From assembly GCA_003342815.1 (NCBI GenBank), contig PTEX01000015.1, positions 5,135,024 through 5,199,023 of the forward strand: a DNA stretch of 64,000 nucleotides. The letters are read 5' to 3'. Positions 1 through 10,765 of this stretch are shown here, one piece after another (the stretch's first letter is position 1; every line of letters starts with the position of its first letter). Source of the DNA: Eudromia elegans. Taxonomy: Eukaryota; Chordata; Aves; Tinamiformes; Tinamidae. The notes below the pieces were generated by a model, which was not told where the DNA came from, made no database searches, and saw only the letters and a program-made list of their open reading frames with translations. A program made the position numbers and the translations under genes.

Positions 1-3000
1 TTGAATTTGTATTTGATCATGTCAGAAAAAAACGTTCACGGAAAAACAAGATAATTATAGGAAAAAAGTCATTAATCTGCTTCATTTTATATTTGACTGG
101 TGTTCTTAATTTCCCAATGATTCACAAGATAGAGCGGCCTATTATTACAATAATAGCTGCCTTTCATCAGAAAATAAGTCTTATAGAGAGTAAAACCAAC
201 TTTAATATAGCAATCTGGCATGTATTTTTGGAGGAACAATTTATATTAGCAGATACAAGTATTTTATTTAGTTATTAGTTTTTTTTCTTTTTCATCCTAT
301 AAAAGCAGTTGCTATTGTGCTTTTTCACTCTTTCATCTCTCAGAATCACATAGCTGGTGTCATGTTCTCCAGACATTGACCTTCTCTACAGACCGCTAGA
401 GACCTAATTCATCACCTCTCTTGACATGCCTGACTCCCCACATGGGACATACACTTATCATTGGCTGGACTTAATGTATTCTACCTCAACACACTGAGTT
501 TTTTTTTTTTTTGTAATTTATTCCTTTTATTTTGTTCTCCATCCGTCGTCTAATATACCTGAGCACTGGTGGAAATCCAAGGTGTACATGGCACAGAAGA
601 AAAGAAAACAAAATCAGCCAATGACCAGTCAACCAAAAACATCTTGGTGCAGCTGTGAAGAGAGAGAGAGAGAGAGAATAAATTAAAAAAAAATGTGCAT
701 AGAAAAAGAAGACCAGCATTAGACTGGAAGACAGGGATTCAAATTACTTAATATTAACCTTTTGAAAGGCATTGCATCTAAGCCAGTAATGGAGCAAAAT
801 GAATGCCCCCATACAGTGAATTGTCCCTCTTTTCACATCTGCTTAAACTAGACATCTGACTTTCAGGTGCCTCAAGCTAAATCAAAGGAAACCCATGCTG
901 AGGGGCACACAACACAGAGTCCTTACCACGACAACATGGCATCTTCATTTCCTGTGGAGTGATGCATGCTCTGCTACCACGAGGAATATTAATCTTGTTC
1001 ACAAGGAGCCTTCCCGCTGCTTCCTGTGAGATTTCTTCCCCTGTGAGCAAGGTTCATTCTTCTTGTAGTGCGGTGTTGATGAACACGAGAGCCCTGCATT
1101 CAGCAGGGATTAATGCTTTTGCCTTGGATCAAACAGAAATGGTGAAGGATGGCTCCTTTTCTCTCCATTAGATATGGAAAGAAAAGAAAAAAAAAAAAAA
1201 AAGGTGTTCTTTCTCTGAAAATACACCTCTGAAAAGGTGATCATTTAGTCTTCTAGATATGTCCTCAAACATATAATCTTATAAACCCTCATGAGAGCTC
1301 TGCTGTGTGATAAGCTCAGAGATTCAGTAATTCTGGAGACAGGCGCCAGCATCCAGCAACTGCTCAGCTCACCGTTCCCTGAAGAATTCCCGTCTGTAGG
1401 AAGACTTTGATGGATAAGCAAATAAGCTTTTAATAAGTTGCATGCATGTGGGGAATATATCAGCATTATATACTTGTGCAAGTTTAGTGAAATTTTAAAA
1501 GCTGTCAAATATGTTAAAACAAAAGCTACTTTATTTCCAAACTCATAGTTTCACTTTCTCATTAAGTTCATGTCTCTTTCATTTAGTTTCACTCGTATTT
1601 GCTCATGACCCATCAAAACAGTGAGAGAGGCAACACGTGTGTCATGTTAGAGGGAGCATGATTATGAGTACATAGCTCAGGAAGAACAAACAATGTTTTG
1701 GTAAAGCCCAACAGTTAAAACAACATATTTTTCATATTAATCAAATATCAAAAATGTTATCTCAAAACCAAATATTCTTGAAGGCTCTGAGCGGCAAACA
1801 TAGAGCAAGGTGGACTCTTTTCCATCAAATCTGCATTCCGACAAATATTCTAAGAAGTTTCCTCTCCCAGTATTAATTCTCGATTTATGTTTGGAAAATT
1901 AGACGTAACAAAATGAAATAAAATATAAAGACACTTAAAAAAAAATTTTTTTTTTTTCTGTTGGAAATTTGCTATTGAGAGTGGAGGAAAGCCAGGCTTT
2001 TAGATTCAATGGTAGAGAGCCCCAATTCTTTTTTTTTTGTCTATGCAGCAATCTGAGTTTCTATCCCCAGACTAAGGATAGGATTTTTTAGGTCTCTAAT
2101 TCTGAACTCTAAGAAATATTTTGGACATTTTTCTGACCCTCAAATTGTTAGTTCAGTTACTGAGATAATTAAGTCAGAGTAAAATTGAGAAATCATTTAA
2201 AACCAAAGTGAGATGGAGTTCTTCCTAGTTCTTCAAAGAAGAAAAAAAAAAAAAGATTTCTTAAAATCTTTTAGTACAGTTTGTGTACTAGAATACACAA
2301 TCCAGCTCCTACTCATTATTTCAATTGCAGGAGTAAGATATTTTAAAATTTGTGTAATAAAACTTATTTTGTGTGTGTTTATATAGGAGGGTTATCTAAC
2401 ACATGTGAAATGTGGCAGTTTAACAACCTACTAAAAGTTTTAAATTATATAAATGTACATAAAACAAACTTCACCAGTATTGGCCTTATCGAGGAAGAGC
2501 AAATGTCATACGAGCTGTTCTAAAGTTCAGTTTATGAGGTTTCTGTGTGATTGTTTATATTGGAAGATTAAAGTAAACATCAAAGATTAACATCAGTCCC
2601 ACAAAGACAGCAGAGAAATAACAAACCATTAATAAGTCCGTGATCAAGTGTGAAAAGTCTTTTCCTCAAGACATTGGAAATAATATTTTTAGTTCCCAGT
2701 TCAGGGAAATTTGTTGCCAATCATATATGGATGGTGACAGTGCCCCAAATGACTTTGTACCTGCAAAAAAAATGAACTTGCCACCTCAAAAAGAGTGCGA
2801 ATTAATTCATCCAGTCAGCTGTATATTTGAGAAAAGATCAGAAATATAACACTTACTCCACATTTGTCTCCATAAATGAGTTTTATTTTCACCGTTTTAG
2901 ACACACAGTTAACTTTTATTGCTGTGCAAAGAAACGTATTTTTCAGTTTACTGGCAGTCTGAAAACAATGCAAATGCTTTTGCTATCCTAGGAATGAAAA

Positions 3001-3832
3001 GTTTCCCAAAACCGGACTCAAATGGCCACAGTAGGACAAAAGATGAATCTTTCCAGATGAATACAGAATCTCTTTATCTTTTCTGTACCCAGAGTCCGTG
3101 AGAATAATAAAATACAATTACCAATATAAGGTGAAGAGAATGACATTGTTTTGTTGTTACAGAATTGTTTTGCAGTTTAAAGCTACTGAATATTCACTGA
3201 TGTCCATTTTATACAAATGTACATATCTGTATATGCATATATGTTATAGATATATATTCATGCATGTATATGTACAGGTAAAAGACACGTTTAGGTATGA
3301 AATAGGACATAAAGAATTTTGTCAGAATGAAAACAAAAATTAAAATGAACTTGATGCTTAAGTCCTCTGATCTTCCACTGGAAAGTTTGAACTATGTTTT
3401 CTTTTCTTCTTATTATTAATTGTAATATACTACAGTTTTTCCTTTCCTGTAATATACTACTATTTTTTCCTTTGCCAAAACTCCAAAATTCTTGAATGAA
3501 AATTTGAAAGATCATGTAGTTATTTGGTAACTGCCACCAAATCTCTTGATTATTAAAAACATGGAACCTAATTTTAATACCTTTCTCTCCAAGACCAGTT
3601 CCCCAAGTGGACCACATCATTCAGATATACGAGTAATTTTCCTCTTGTCAGGATTCTGTAATATATTGAATATTGTAATGTATTAAGAGACGAACGGCCT
3701 TTTCAGCGTGGCAAGGGACAAGTCAAAGCAGGAGCCCAAACAATAGAGGATAATTTGTAAGTAACCAATTTAACATTTCCTGGGAGACATCACAATGACA
3801 CTAGGATCTGAGATATTTGGGAGGTTTTGCTG
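1..3832. other. Unique AT-rich sequence without a recognised gene
   Basis: No coding region, RNA gene or named repeat is recognised. What is visible is simple sequence: T14 at 499-512, (AG)n at 659-677, A16 at 1187-1202, an A9/T12 block at 1937-1957, and a TA-rich stretch around 3220-3280. An imperfect tandem duplication of about 28 bp, with a TGTAATATACTAC core, lies at about 3420-3478. Short open frames here are stop-rich on both strands and show no family motif. Confidence 0.6.
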
Positions 3833-3975
3833 ATATCACAGAGTGCTTGAGCTTGGAAGGGACTTCTAGAGATCACCTAGTCCAACCTTCCAGCTCAAGC
3901 AGGGACATCTGGCACATGATGGAGCATGTGGCACAGAGTCAAATCAAGGTGGCTTTTGAAGATCTCCAAAGAAGA
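3833..3975 (-). mobile_element. CR1 LINE 3' end, antisense (3' part of a fold-back element)
   Basis: Read on the minus strand this is the CR1 3' end. The + strand shows the diagnostic antisense order: a terminal TCACAGA repeat remnant at about 3836, then GCTTGGAAGGGACTTCTAGA, then CTAGTCCAACC, then GGCTTTTGAAGATCTCCAAA at the inner end. It is diverged from the usual avian 3' UTR but co-linear with it. It abuts a sense-oriented CR1 segment at about 3972-3978. CR1 is a non-LTR retrotransposon that is normally 5'-truncated on insertion, and this copy cannot code. Confidence 0.85.
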
Positions 3976-4182
3976 TCAAGAGGGAATCTTAGCAATGAGT
4001 GCAAATACCTGAGGGGAAAATGCAGGGAGGATGAGGCCAAACTCTTCTCAATGGTGGCCAGCAACAGCACAAGGGATAATGGACACTATTGTGAGGAAGA
4101 ACTTCCTGCCTGTGAGGGTGACAGAGCCATGGAACAGGCTGCCCAGAGAGGCTGTGGAGTCTCCTTCTCTGGAGATCCTTTG
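3976..4182 (+). mobile_element. CR1 LINE ORF2 3' part, sense (inverted 5' part of a fold-back element)
   Basis: The + strand carries the end of CR1 ORF2 in decayed form. One frame reads a segment like FLPVRVTEPWNRLPRE followed by VESPSLEI, the typical C-terminus of avian CR1 ORF2. Upstream sequence (GGATGAGGCCAAACTCTTCT region) also fits CR1, with an internal deletion near 4085-4093. The match stops at about 4180, right after CTCTGGAGATC, which is the same point of the element where the neighbouring antisense piece begins. The two pieces are therefore complementary parts of one consensus, not overlapping copies. Confidence 0.85.
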
Positions 4183-7100
4183 GTTTGGCTTCTTATTTTT
4201 AATTGCATATGCTAAAGTTATTTGAGAATACTCACAGTTAACAACAACAAAAAAAGGCAAAAAATCAAATATGTTGTTGAAAGCAATTTAATCCATCAAA
4301 ACACAATTTTAATGCAAAATTTTTGATCCTCATCTGTCATTTAAAAAGACTAAAGTTCATTAGCAAGGAAAAATCACTATCTACTCTTGTATCAAATGCT
4401 AAGACATCTTTAACTTCAAACTTAATTTCCAACTTTAGCAGGGTTATGGTTAAGCTATCGGAGGCATTACTGTTGCTCTTTTTTCTCTTTTTGGTTTCAC
4501 CATTCAAAATCTTATAAAAATTTTGGCTTACATAGTTAGCAACCTGCTTGGACTAAATAAAAAAGAAATACAAATGCAATACCATTATGAAAAAGTTTCA
4601 GTAGTGTTGCCACTAGAGGTGGCAACACACCCAAATTATCAAGGATTACTATTCTTGCAGTGGTGAAGATGCTTGCTAAGGAAGATCTCAAAGCATATTT
4701 TTACATGACAATTTACATTTTTACGTGGTAATCCCTCATTTCAGCTCCTTCTAGATGGTCTGATTTCAACTAGGAAGCTGAAGAACTGTGGCAGGTTCCT
4801 CTGAAGTCTCTGGCAGACTGCCATGCATCACTGAAGCATCTGAAGATGTCTAGATGGTCTCCAAGAACAAGATTAGCTGATGCTTCCAGAGTAAACTTAC
4901 CTATGCCCTGATGAAATCTCTGTATATTCCTAGAATCATGGCATAATAAACCATCTCTTTAGCAGAACACAGGCAGGTCTTAGTCACTCTTTGTATGGCA
5001 GTACATTGCAATTTCTTATATGGAGCAGGACTCATGCCATCAGTCACTGGTAGCCATCACCTCGTGATGTCATCTGGAGATCCACCTGAGACCAGTGCAA
5101 GCAGTCTTAATTGGAGACAAGAGACTTTCCTCTGACCAAAGCACTTGCAGGCTAAAAAACAAGAGATAAGAAAGCTAATACATGTGACCAGTATTGTCAA
5201 GTTCATAATAAATGACAAAGATGAGACAGACAATAAACTATGCCTGAATATATATATACACAGTCCTCCAGTGGATGTTGTATATGTCTCTCATCCATGT
5301 TAATCCATAGGACAAGAAGTCACTGTAGTCTCTGATTTTCTACTTTCTGGTTGTTAGTACAAGCTCTTTTAGCTCACATCTTTAGTTATGGAGGTTTCCT
5401 GACTTAATCTATCACATCTTAGACAAGTGGGAAACAGGTAGAGGATGAAACAGTACTGAGTGCTGAGGAGATAAATGGGCTCAAATGGATAAATAAGCTC
5501 AGTTCATTGGATGCACCTTGGTAACTGAATCTGGAGCACTATGTTTGTTAAGTAAAATTCATTAGTTTTAATCTATCATCACATTTTAATTTGAAGTTGC
5601 ATATATGCAGATAGCTGGCTTTGTAAAGTGCAAAATTTGCTAACAAATGGCTATTCTCTCAGCTAAACAAATACTATGTAGAAGGACTAAATTAAAACAA
5701 ACATCAAAAAAGTTCGAATTACTTGGCAGTAACACCACTGTCTATGTTCCTTCCTTCTACACCCTCCAATCACTTATGCCATCCAAATAAGTATTCCTCG
5801 GATCCTCGGACAAGCAAAGTAAACACAATACCTACCGCTCCCATGCCCAGGGGACAAAGGCAGGTTTGCAGAAGCCCTAAGATAAGGCTACAAGACTACT
5901 GCAGACAGGAGCCTTTTTTTTTTTTTAATATTTTAACCTGGATACACTCTTCAAAGCAACACAACTTTGGGCTTCAAGCATTCCAGATTTTGAAAATTAG
6001 AAGCATAAAATTAGACTCCTACAACTACCGAATCACAAAATGAAAGACCTAATTTTCCAATGTTCTACACAGTTCCCACAAGCATCAGCAAAAACCCTAG
6101 TTCAGAGTTTGGCTTCAGTGCTTTGGAAATCCGGTCACTTGTTCAAGTACCCAAATATAGATTTAGTAGTGTAACTACAATCCTTATTTATTTGTGAAAT
6201 GCGTAGATTCAGCGTTCAAACAGATTACTACTTCAGCTCACTCTGTGGAGATTTATAAAACTCAGACTAGGATCCAAATTTGGTAAGCAGACACAAAACC
6301 CAGGAGCACATGGAAGCAGAGACTAAATCCTTCACAGCAACATACAGTTCCCCATCCACATATAGGAGGTACCTGCGTCTTTTGTTCTCCTAATCCTGTT
6401 AATGACTCTGATATTCTGACACAGACTCTTTCTTCTTCTCTCAAGTAGCATTTTCCTAAATCACTGAATTGAATATATAGTAAATGTATGCCTTGAGCAC
6501 AGAAACTCAGGCAGCTCCTAGAGAAATCATGTATGTTAAGAGTACAAGAAATGCAAAAAATGAAGAATTACATGGTTTTGATAGTTTAACATGTTACAAT
6601 GTGCCAACCTCTACCAATAAATATAAAGGGGCAGATTTTTATCTGAACTCTGTTCTTCAGTTTGCTTATAAAAAGATGTGTGTTTGGGATTTTTTTTCTT
6701 GTGTTTATTTCACTGTAAGGATGCAAAGAGGTTAAAGAGGAATATTTGCAAATGTCAGACCTGGAATTACTACATAATAAAATTAGAGAGAAAATCAGAT
6801 ACAGATCTAAACATTTTCATAATATATCCACTGCACAAGAGGTGATCCTTATTAATCCTTACAGGCTTATTTTATGCTTCATTTCTTTGTTACTTTAAGA
6901 CAAAACATACAGGAAGGAAAGGCAGTAAAAAATGAGTTTTGAATGTGTATATCCACTTACCCAAATCTTTGCTTGCAATAGTTTGCAAAGTTTCCCTCAG
7001 CCCATATGGTCTTCATCTCTTGACAGAAAACACAGAAAATCTAGACTGCAGAGAGTAACAAGCATAACTGCCAGTTGGGCCAAAATCTGTTTACTCTCCA

Positions 7101-7689
7101 TCTTTTCCTAAAGCCAGACTCTAAGATTTAGCTTGTCCTATAAAGATCAGGTGGCTATCTCTAAATCTGTTGATTTACATTTTGTCATGTTTTACCAAAA
7201 AGTGACATCCTGTACTGAACTCATTACTAGTACATAGGAATATGTCCTTCCTGGCACTTGCAATATGGTATCACTTTGGTTGAGAGAGTGCAAGATGACA
7301 CTTTGGGACAACCAACATTTTGGAGGGTTTTGTAGCAGGAACAACTGCAAAGGAATCTTAATCCTAACCCATCCATTCTTACAGGGTCCATAAACACAGA
7401 GCACAAATTTTACACTGTAACTGTGGTTATGGACACATATACATATACGCACAAGAAGCTGGATTCGAGGATTTTGGTGACTGCACACCAAGAGTTGAGG
7501 AACCCACGAGCACGTCGGCAGAACAGCAGTGGGCCAGCACATTCAGGTGTAATGAGAGGCACTAGTGGAAGGGTGAGGTTTCATATGTGCTTGCCTTGGT
7601 TTTGATAGGTTATGACTCACATATCTTGCAGGTGGGTGATTTTGCGCCATCCTAAGAATGAGAGAGCCCGAAATTCAGCCTTGTGGTCA
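4183..7689. other. Unique sequence without a recognised gene
   Basis: No gene or named repeat is recognised in this 3.5-kb stretch. It contains a perfect hairpin at 4604-4628, a TA run near 5250 and a T-run near 5911. The longest open frames (60-116 codons) occur on both strands and show no domain motif. Confidence 0.6.
4604..4628. repeat. Perfect inverted repeat, 10-bp arms, 5-nt loop
   Basis: GTGTTGCCAC at 4604-4613 is exactly complementary to GTGGCAACAC at 4619-4628, with loop TAGAG. It lies in unique DNA and is not followed by a U-tract or linked to a mobile element I recognise. The function is unknown and it could be chance. Confidence 0.9.
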
Positions 7690-7885
7690 TCCAGAGAGCC
7701 GAGGCGGACTCAGCCAGGGCACAGAGCATGTGGCAGGTCCCACGGAGCTCTCCCTGACCGCAGCCCTGGCTGTGCAGCAGCAGCAGCACGGCGGAGCCGG
7801 AGCCGCAGGTGCTCTGCGTGGGCCGCAGCTGGCAGCAGCCAGACCGCCGCTCTCCACCAGCCACCGTGCGTTCCCTCCACCATCT
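7690..7885. promoter_or_regulatory. Small GC-rich, CpG-containing block
   Basis: A locally GC-rich stretch stands out from AT-rich flanks. It includes a short CAG run (about 7778-7790), GGCGGAGCCGG and several CpGs. Open frames cross it in several phases, as expected from GC-rich sequence that lacks stops, and none resembles a known protein. It could be a weak CpG island, an exon of an unidentified transcript, or simply a GC-rich patch. Confidence 0.3.
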
Positions 7886-7899
7886 TCCACTGCCTTCTC

Positions 7900-8260
7900 T
7901 TTACTTATTTATTTATTTTTCCCCTCCCCATGCGACACTTCAATAGGAACCTGACAGATTTAACGAATCGTGGAGAGATGAAGGTTTTAACATGCAGGAA
8001 GACAACCAAGCCAACCATTTATGTTCTCATGCATCAGCCGTCCCCATCGAGTCTTCTCCATTGGCAGCCATCAGCATAAGCTGTGAGGGAACGAGAGAAA
8101 ACCCTTTTGCTTTCTGCATCCTCCTTTCTATACATGTGCATTATTGTTCCATTGTCTTAACTACTCAGATGCGTTTCCGATTGACCCGAGTGCAGTCAGA
8201 AACAGGCAGGATGCTGATAGCAAGGATGTTGTCATGGCAACACAGAGGAGATCCTTGACG
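7900..8260. promoter_or_regulatory. Candidate regulatory element with RFX X-box-like site
   Basis: Repeat-free sequence that retains scattered CpGs and contains several recognisable factor motifs: TTGGCAGCCA (NFI-like half site), CATTATTGTTCC (SOX-like), and at 8228-8241 GTTGTCATGGCAAC, which differs at one position from the palindromic RFX X-box. These motifs are read directly. That they act as an enhancer is inference, and conservation in other birds is the decisive test. Confidence 0.3.
8228..8241. promoter_or_regulatory. RFX X-box-like palindrome
   Basis: The sequence GTTGTCATGGCAAC matches the RFX consensus (two GTTGCC/GGCAAC half sites around AT) at 13 of 14 positions. X-boxes of this type are bound by RFX factors in ciliary and neuronal promoters and enhancers. 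No gene start is evident nearby. Confidence 0.4.
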
Positions 8261-9589
8261 TTTGGAAACTTGCAGGCAGGTAATTAAAGATACCCAGAAG
8301 CCAGGGACAAGTGTTGGATACTGCTCTGTTGCCCCAAGGCACATTTCGAATGAAGATGAAACCTTTTACCCCATGCTCATAATTAATGCTCCTGATTTTG
8401 TTCTTAGACACACGGATTCATAGCCTTTGGGAAAATAATGCTTTTTTTTTTAATCAGATTACTGAATCATCATTTTCCTGTGAATTTATCCATGTTTCTG
8501 TAGTGACATCATATTTTCTTTCAAAATACAAACCTACTGACGATTTCAACATTTTACACAGAGCTAGCTAAGCAAATAAAATCACCAGCCAGCTACAGAT
8601 GACTCTATAATTGATGACATCATGTTTATCTGGCATCTGTTGTATATAATGGAGATTGTCAATGTTCAAATGAAGAAAAATATTCTGTAAATTTACCTTC
8701 CCACACACAAAGACCTCTTTGTCTATGTCGTACTAGAGTATTTGATGATAGCATTCAAAAAAATAAAACATAAAATTAATAAATAAAACACATACATGAA
8801 CACAAAAACACTCCTTACCAGGAGTAAGAAAAGAAAAAAAAAAGAAGGAAAAAAAGCCTGCCTTGTTCAAGTTTCAAAATATATATGATGCAGCATGATG
8901 AGGGAAATTTTAGCTCGCATTCCTTGGTATTAGTAAGCATGTAATTATGCACAGTTAATTTATTTGCATTCATTATGTCCACATGGATATTTAAAATATC
9001 CACATGAACTCACAGAGACAGAGGTGTTACTAGAGGCAGAGTCCTTTACGCTACATGATTTGGTGACTCTGCAGCTCGTCCCTAGTTGCAAAATGTATTG
9101 CCGGTGCTCAGCTTTCATCACACATAAAAGAGGTTCCAGCAAGGCCTTTCTGGTGCGAGGGAAAGCCTGAGGATGTGAGCTGAACACCAACTGAATGTTC
9201 ATGTCTCCTGCCCTCACAAGCAGACAGCAGCAATAGGACGCAGAGATTGGAACAACATCATTTATCTTAAAGGGCGGCGAACTTTGAAACTAAGAACTGA
9301 TTGTCCTGAAGCAGGAGAACAGCAGGAGAATGCAGCGACAAATAACACGAGATGAAATCTCTGGATTCAAATGTGAATCTGCATTTGCATATATTTAAAG
9401 CACTTGTAAAAATTCCTGAGTTCCCAGCAGTGACACAGAATCTAGGAATCTTGATACAGTGTAGATTCATTTTGCTTTCTGGTGGGATGCCTTTCACCTG
9501 TAAACTCATGCAATTATATAGGTATACATCTAAATGTAAGGAGTTTTAGTATACATGTACAAGAAATGCCATGCAAATGTTAATATAAT

Positions 9590-9637
9590 ACCTCTCATTA
9601 ACCAGCATTCAACCTCTCATTAACCTCTCATTAACCA
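9590..9637. repeat. Short direct repeat, three copies of CCTCTCATTAACC
   Basis: Three copies of the motif lie at about 9590-9603, 9611-9624 and 9624-9637. The last two abut. This is probably local slippage duplication in otherwise unique DNA. Confidence 0.8.
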
Positions 9638-10704
9638 GGAAAGCTTAAAATGACTTATACATATATCAGTTATCCTTTTACACTGCAAGTCCTCCAGCAA
9701 GTGATTTTATCCACTGCGTATTTTGTTCTTCAGGTGCATGAACTATAAACTCAAAAAACCCCAGAAGATTCAGCATTGTAATCTCAGTAAAAATACACAC
9801 CCATGCTGTCATTGTTTTTTTACCTTTAAAAATGCTGCGAAAGAAAACCATGTCAATGTTTTTCACAGCACTAAAAGAAGTAGGGGTGTACTAATAGCCT
9901 TGGTCTCTGCCATCACCACCACCTGCACATGCACTGAATTCTGCCAGACACCAACAACCCGCCTCGATTCCAGAGCTGAGTTTCTGTAGCACAGACTTGC
10001 AGGGGAAGAAGACAGTGACAGATTCTTCAAGAGCAACTACTATGCTTAATGAAGGGAAAGAGTCTTATTACTGTAGCCATTTGTTGCCATAGTTTCCCGT
10101 GTTAACGCCAAAGAAACCATTAGAGCATCTTTCTAGCAGAAGCCAAAGATTTTCATTCAATTATCTCCATTCTGAGTGCAATAATTTGAGTGTAGCACAG
10201 GCACATCTTCCCAAAAGCCATTCACATTCAATACGAATGTGCATGCTATTTTTCATTTCCATTTCTGAGGTTTTGACTTACAGCCACCCATTTTCAGGCT
10301 GCCCACACAGAGACCATTTAATATTTTTGCTCCAGGAGGACACTTAGACATTGTAATCAAGTCCCTGCTTGATCTTCTTTTTGATAAACTGTCTGTTGTG
10401 CCAGAGTGGAGGCAAGTCAGGCAAGAAAATAGGCTGGGATAAGAAAAATCTGATTCTGGACAGCTTTTTTCTGCAGCATCCCGTTCTCCTTGCATCCCTC
10501 CTTGCACTCCTACTCAGCAGCTTGTTGGCTCTTCCGCTGTCTCTCATCTTGACACAAAAATCATAATTGCTTCCATCAAGCAAAGCTGCTTTCTCCCCTC
10601 TCCATTCTTGTTTGTTCCTTTATGCATCAGGGTGATTTTCAGTGCCCCTAAAGAGTCCTATAAGAATACCTTGAAGACTGACCACCTCCACCAAGGCAGC
10701 CAGC

Positions 10705-10765
10705 ACTATTTTACCTATTTCAAAGATTAGGAAACAGAAGCATAGTAAAAAACATCTGCCACTGT
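10705..10765 (-). mobile_element. Possible MIR/L2 remnant, antisense
   Basis: The + strand reads ATTTTACCTATTTCAAAGAT then TAGGAAACAGAAGCATAG, which resembles the antisense of the shared MIR/L2 3' region (ATTTTACAGATGAGGAAACTGAGGCA). It is short and heavily diverged, so a profile search is needed. Confidence 0.35.

Noticed and set aside
3817-4215. 132-codon + frame
   Set aside because: It spans the inverted CR1 junction in an arbitrary phase. Only a different frame shows the decayed ORF2 tail.
7612-8079. 155-codon + frame with antisense partners
   Set aside because: It crosses a CAG/GC-rich block where four frames on both strands are open. No domain or consistent coding signal is seen.
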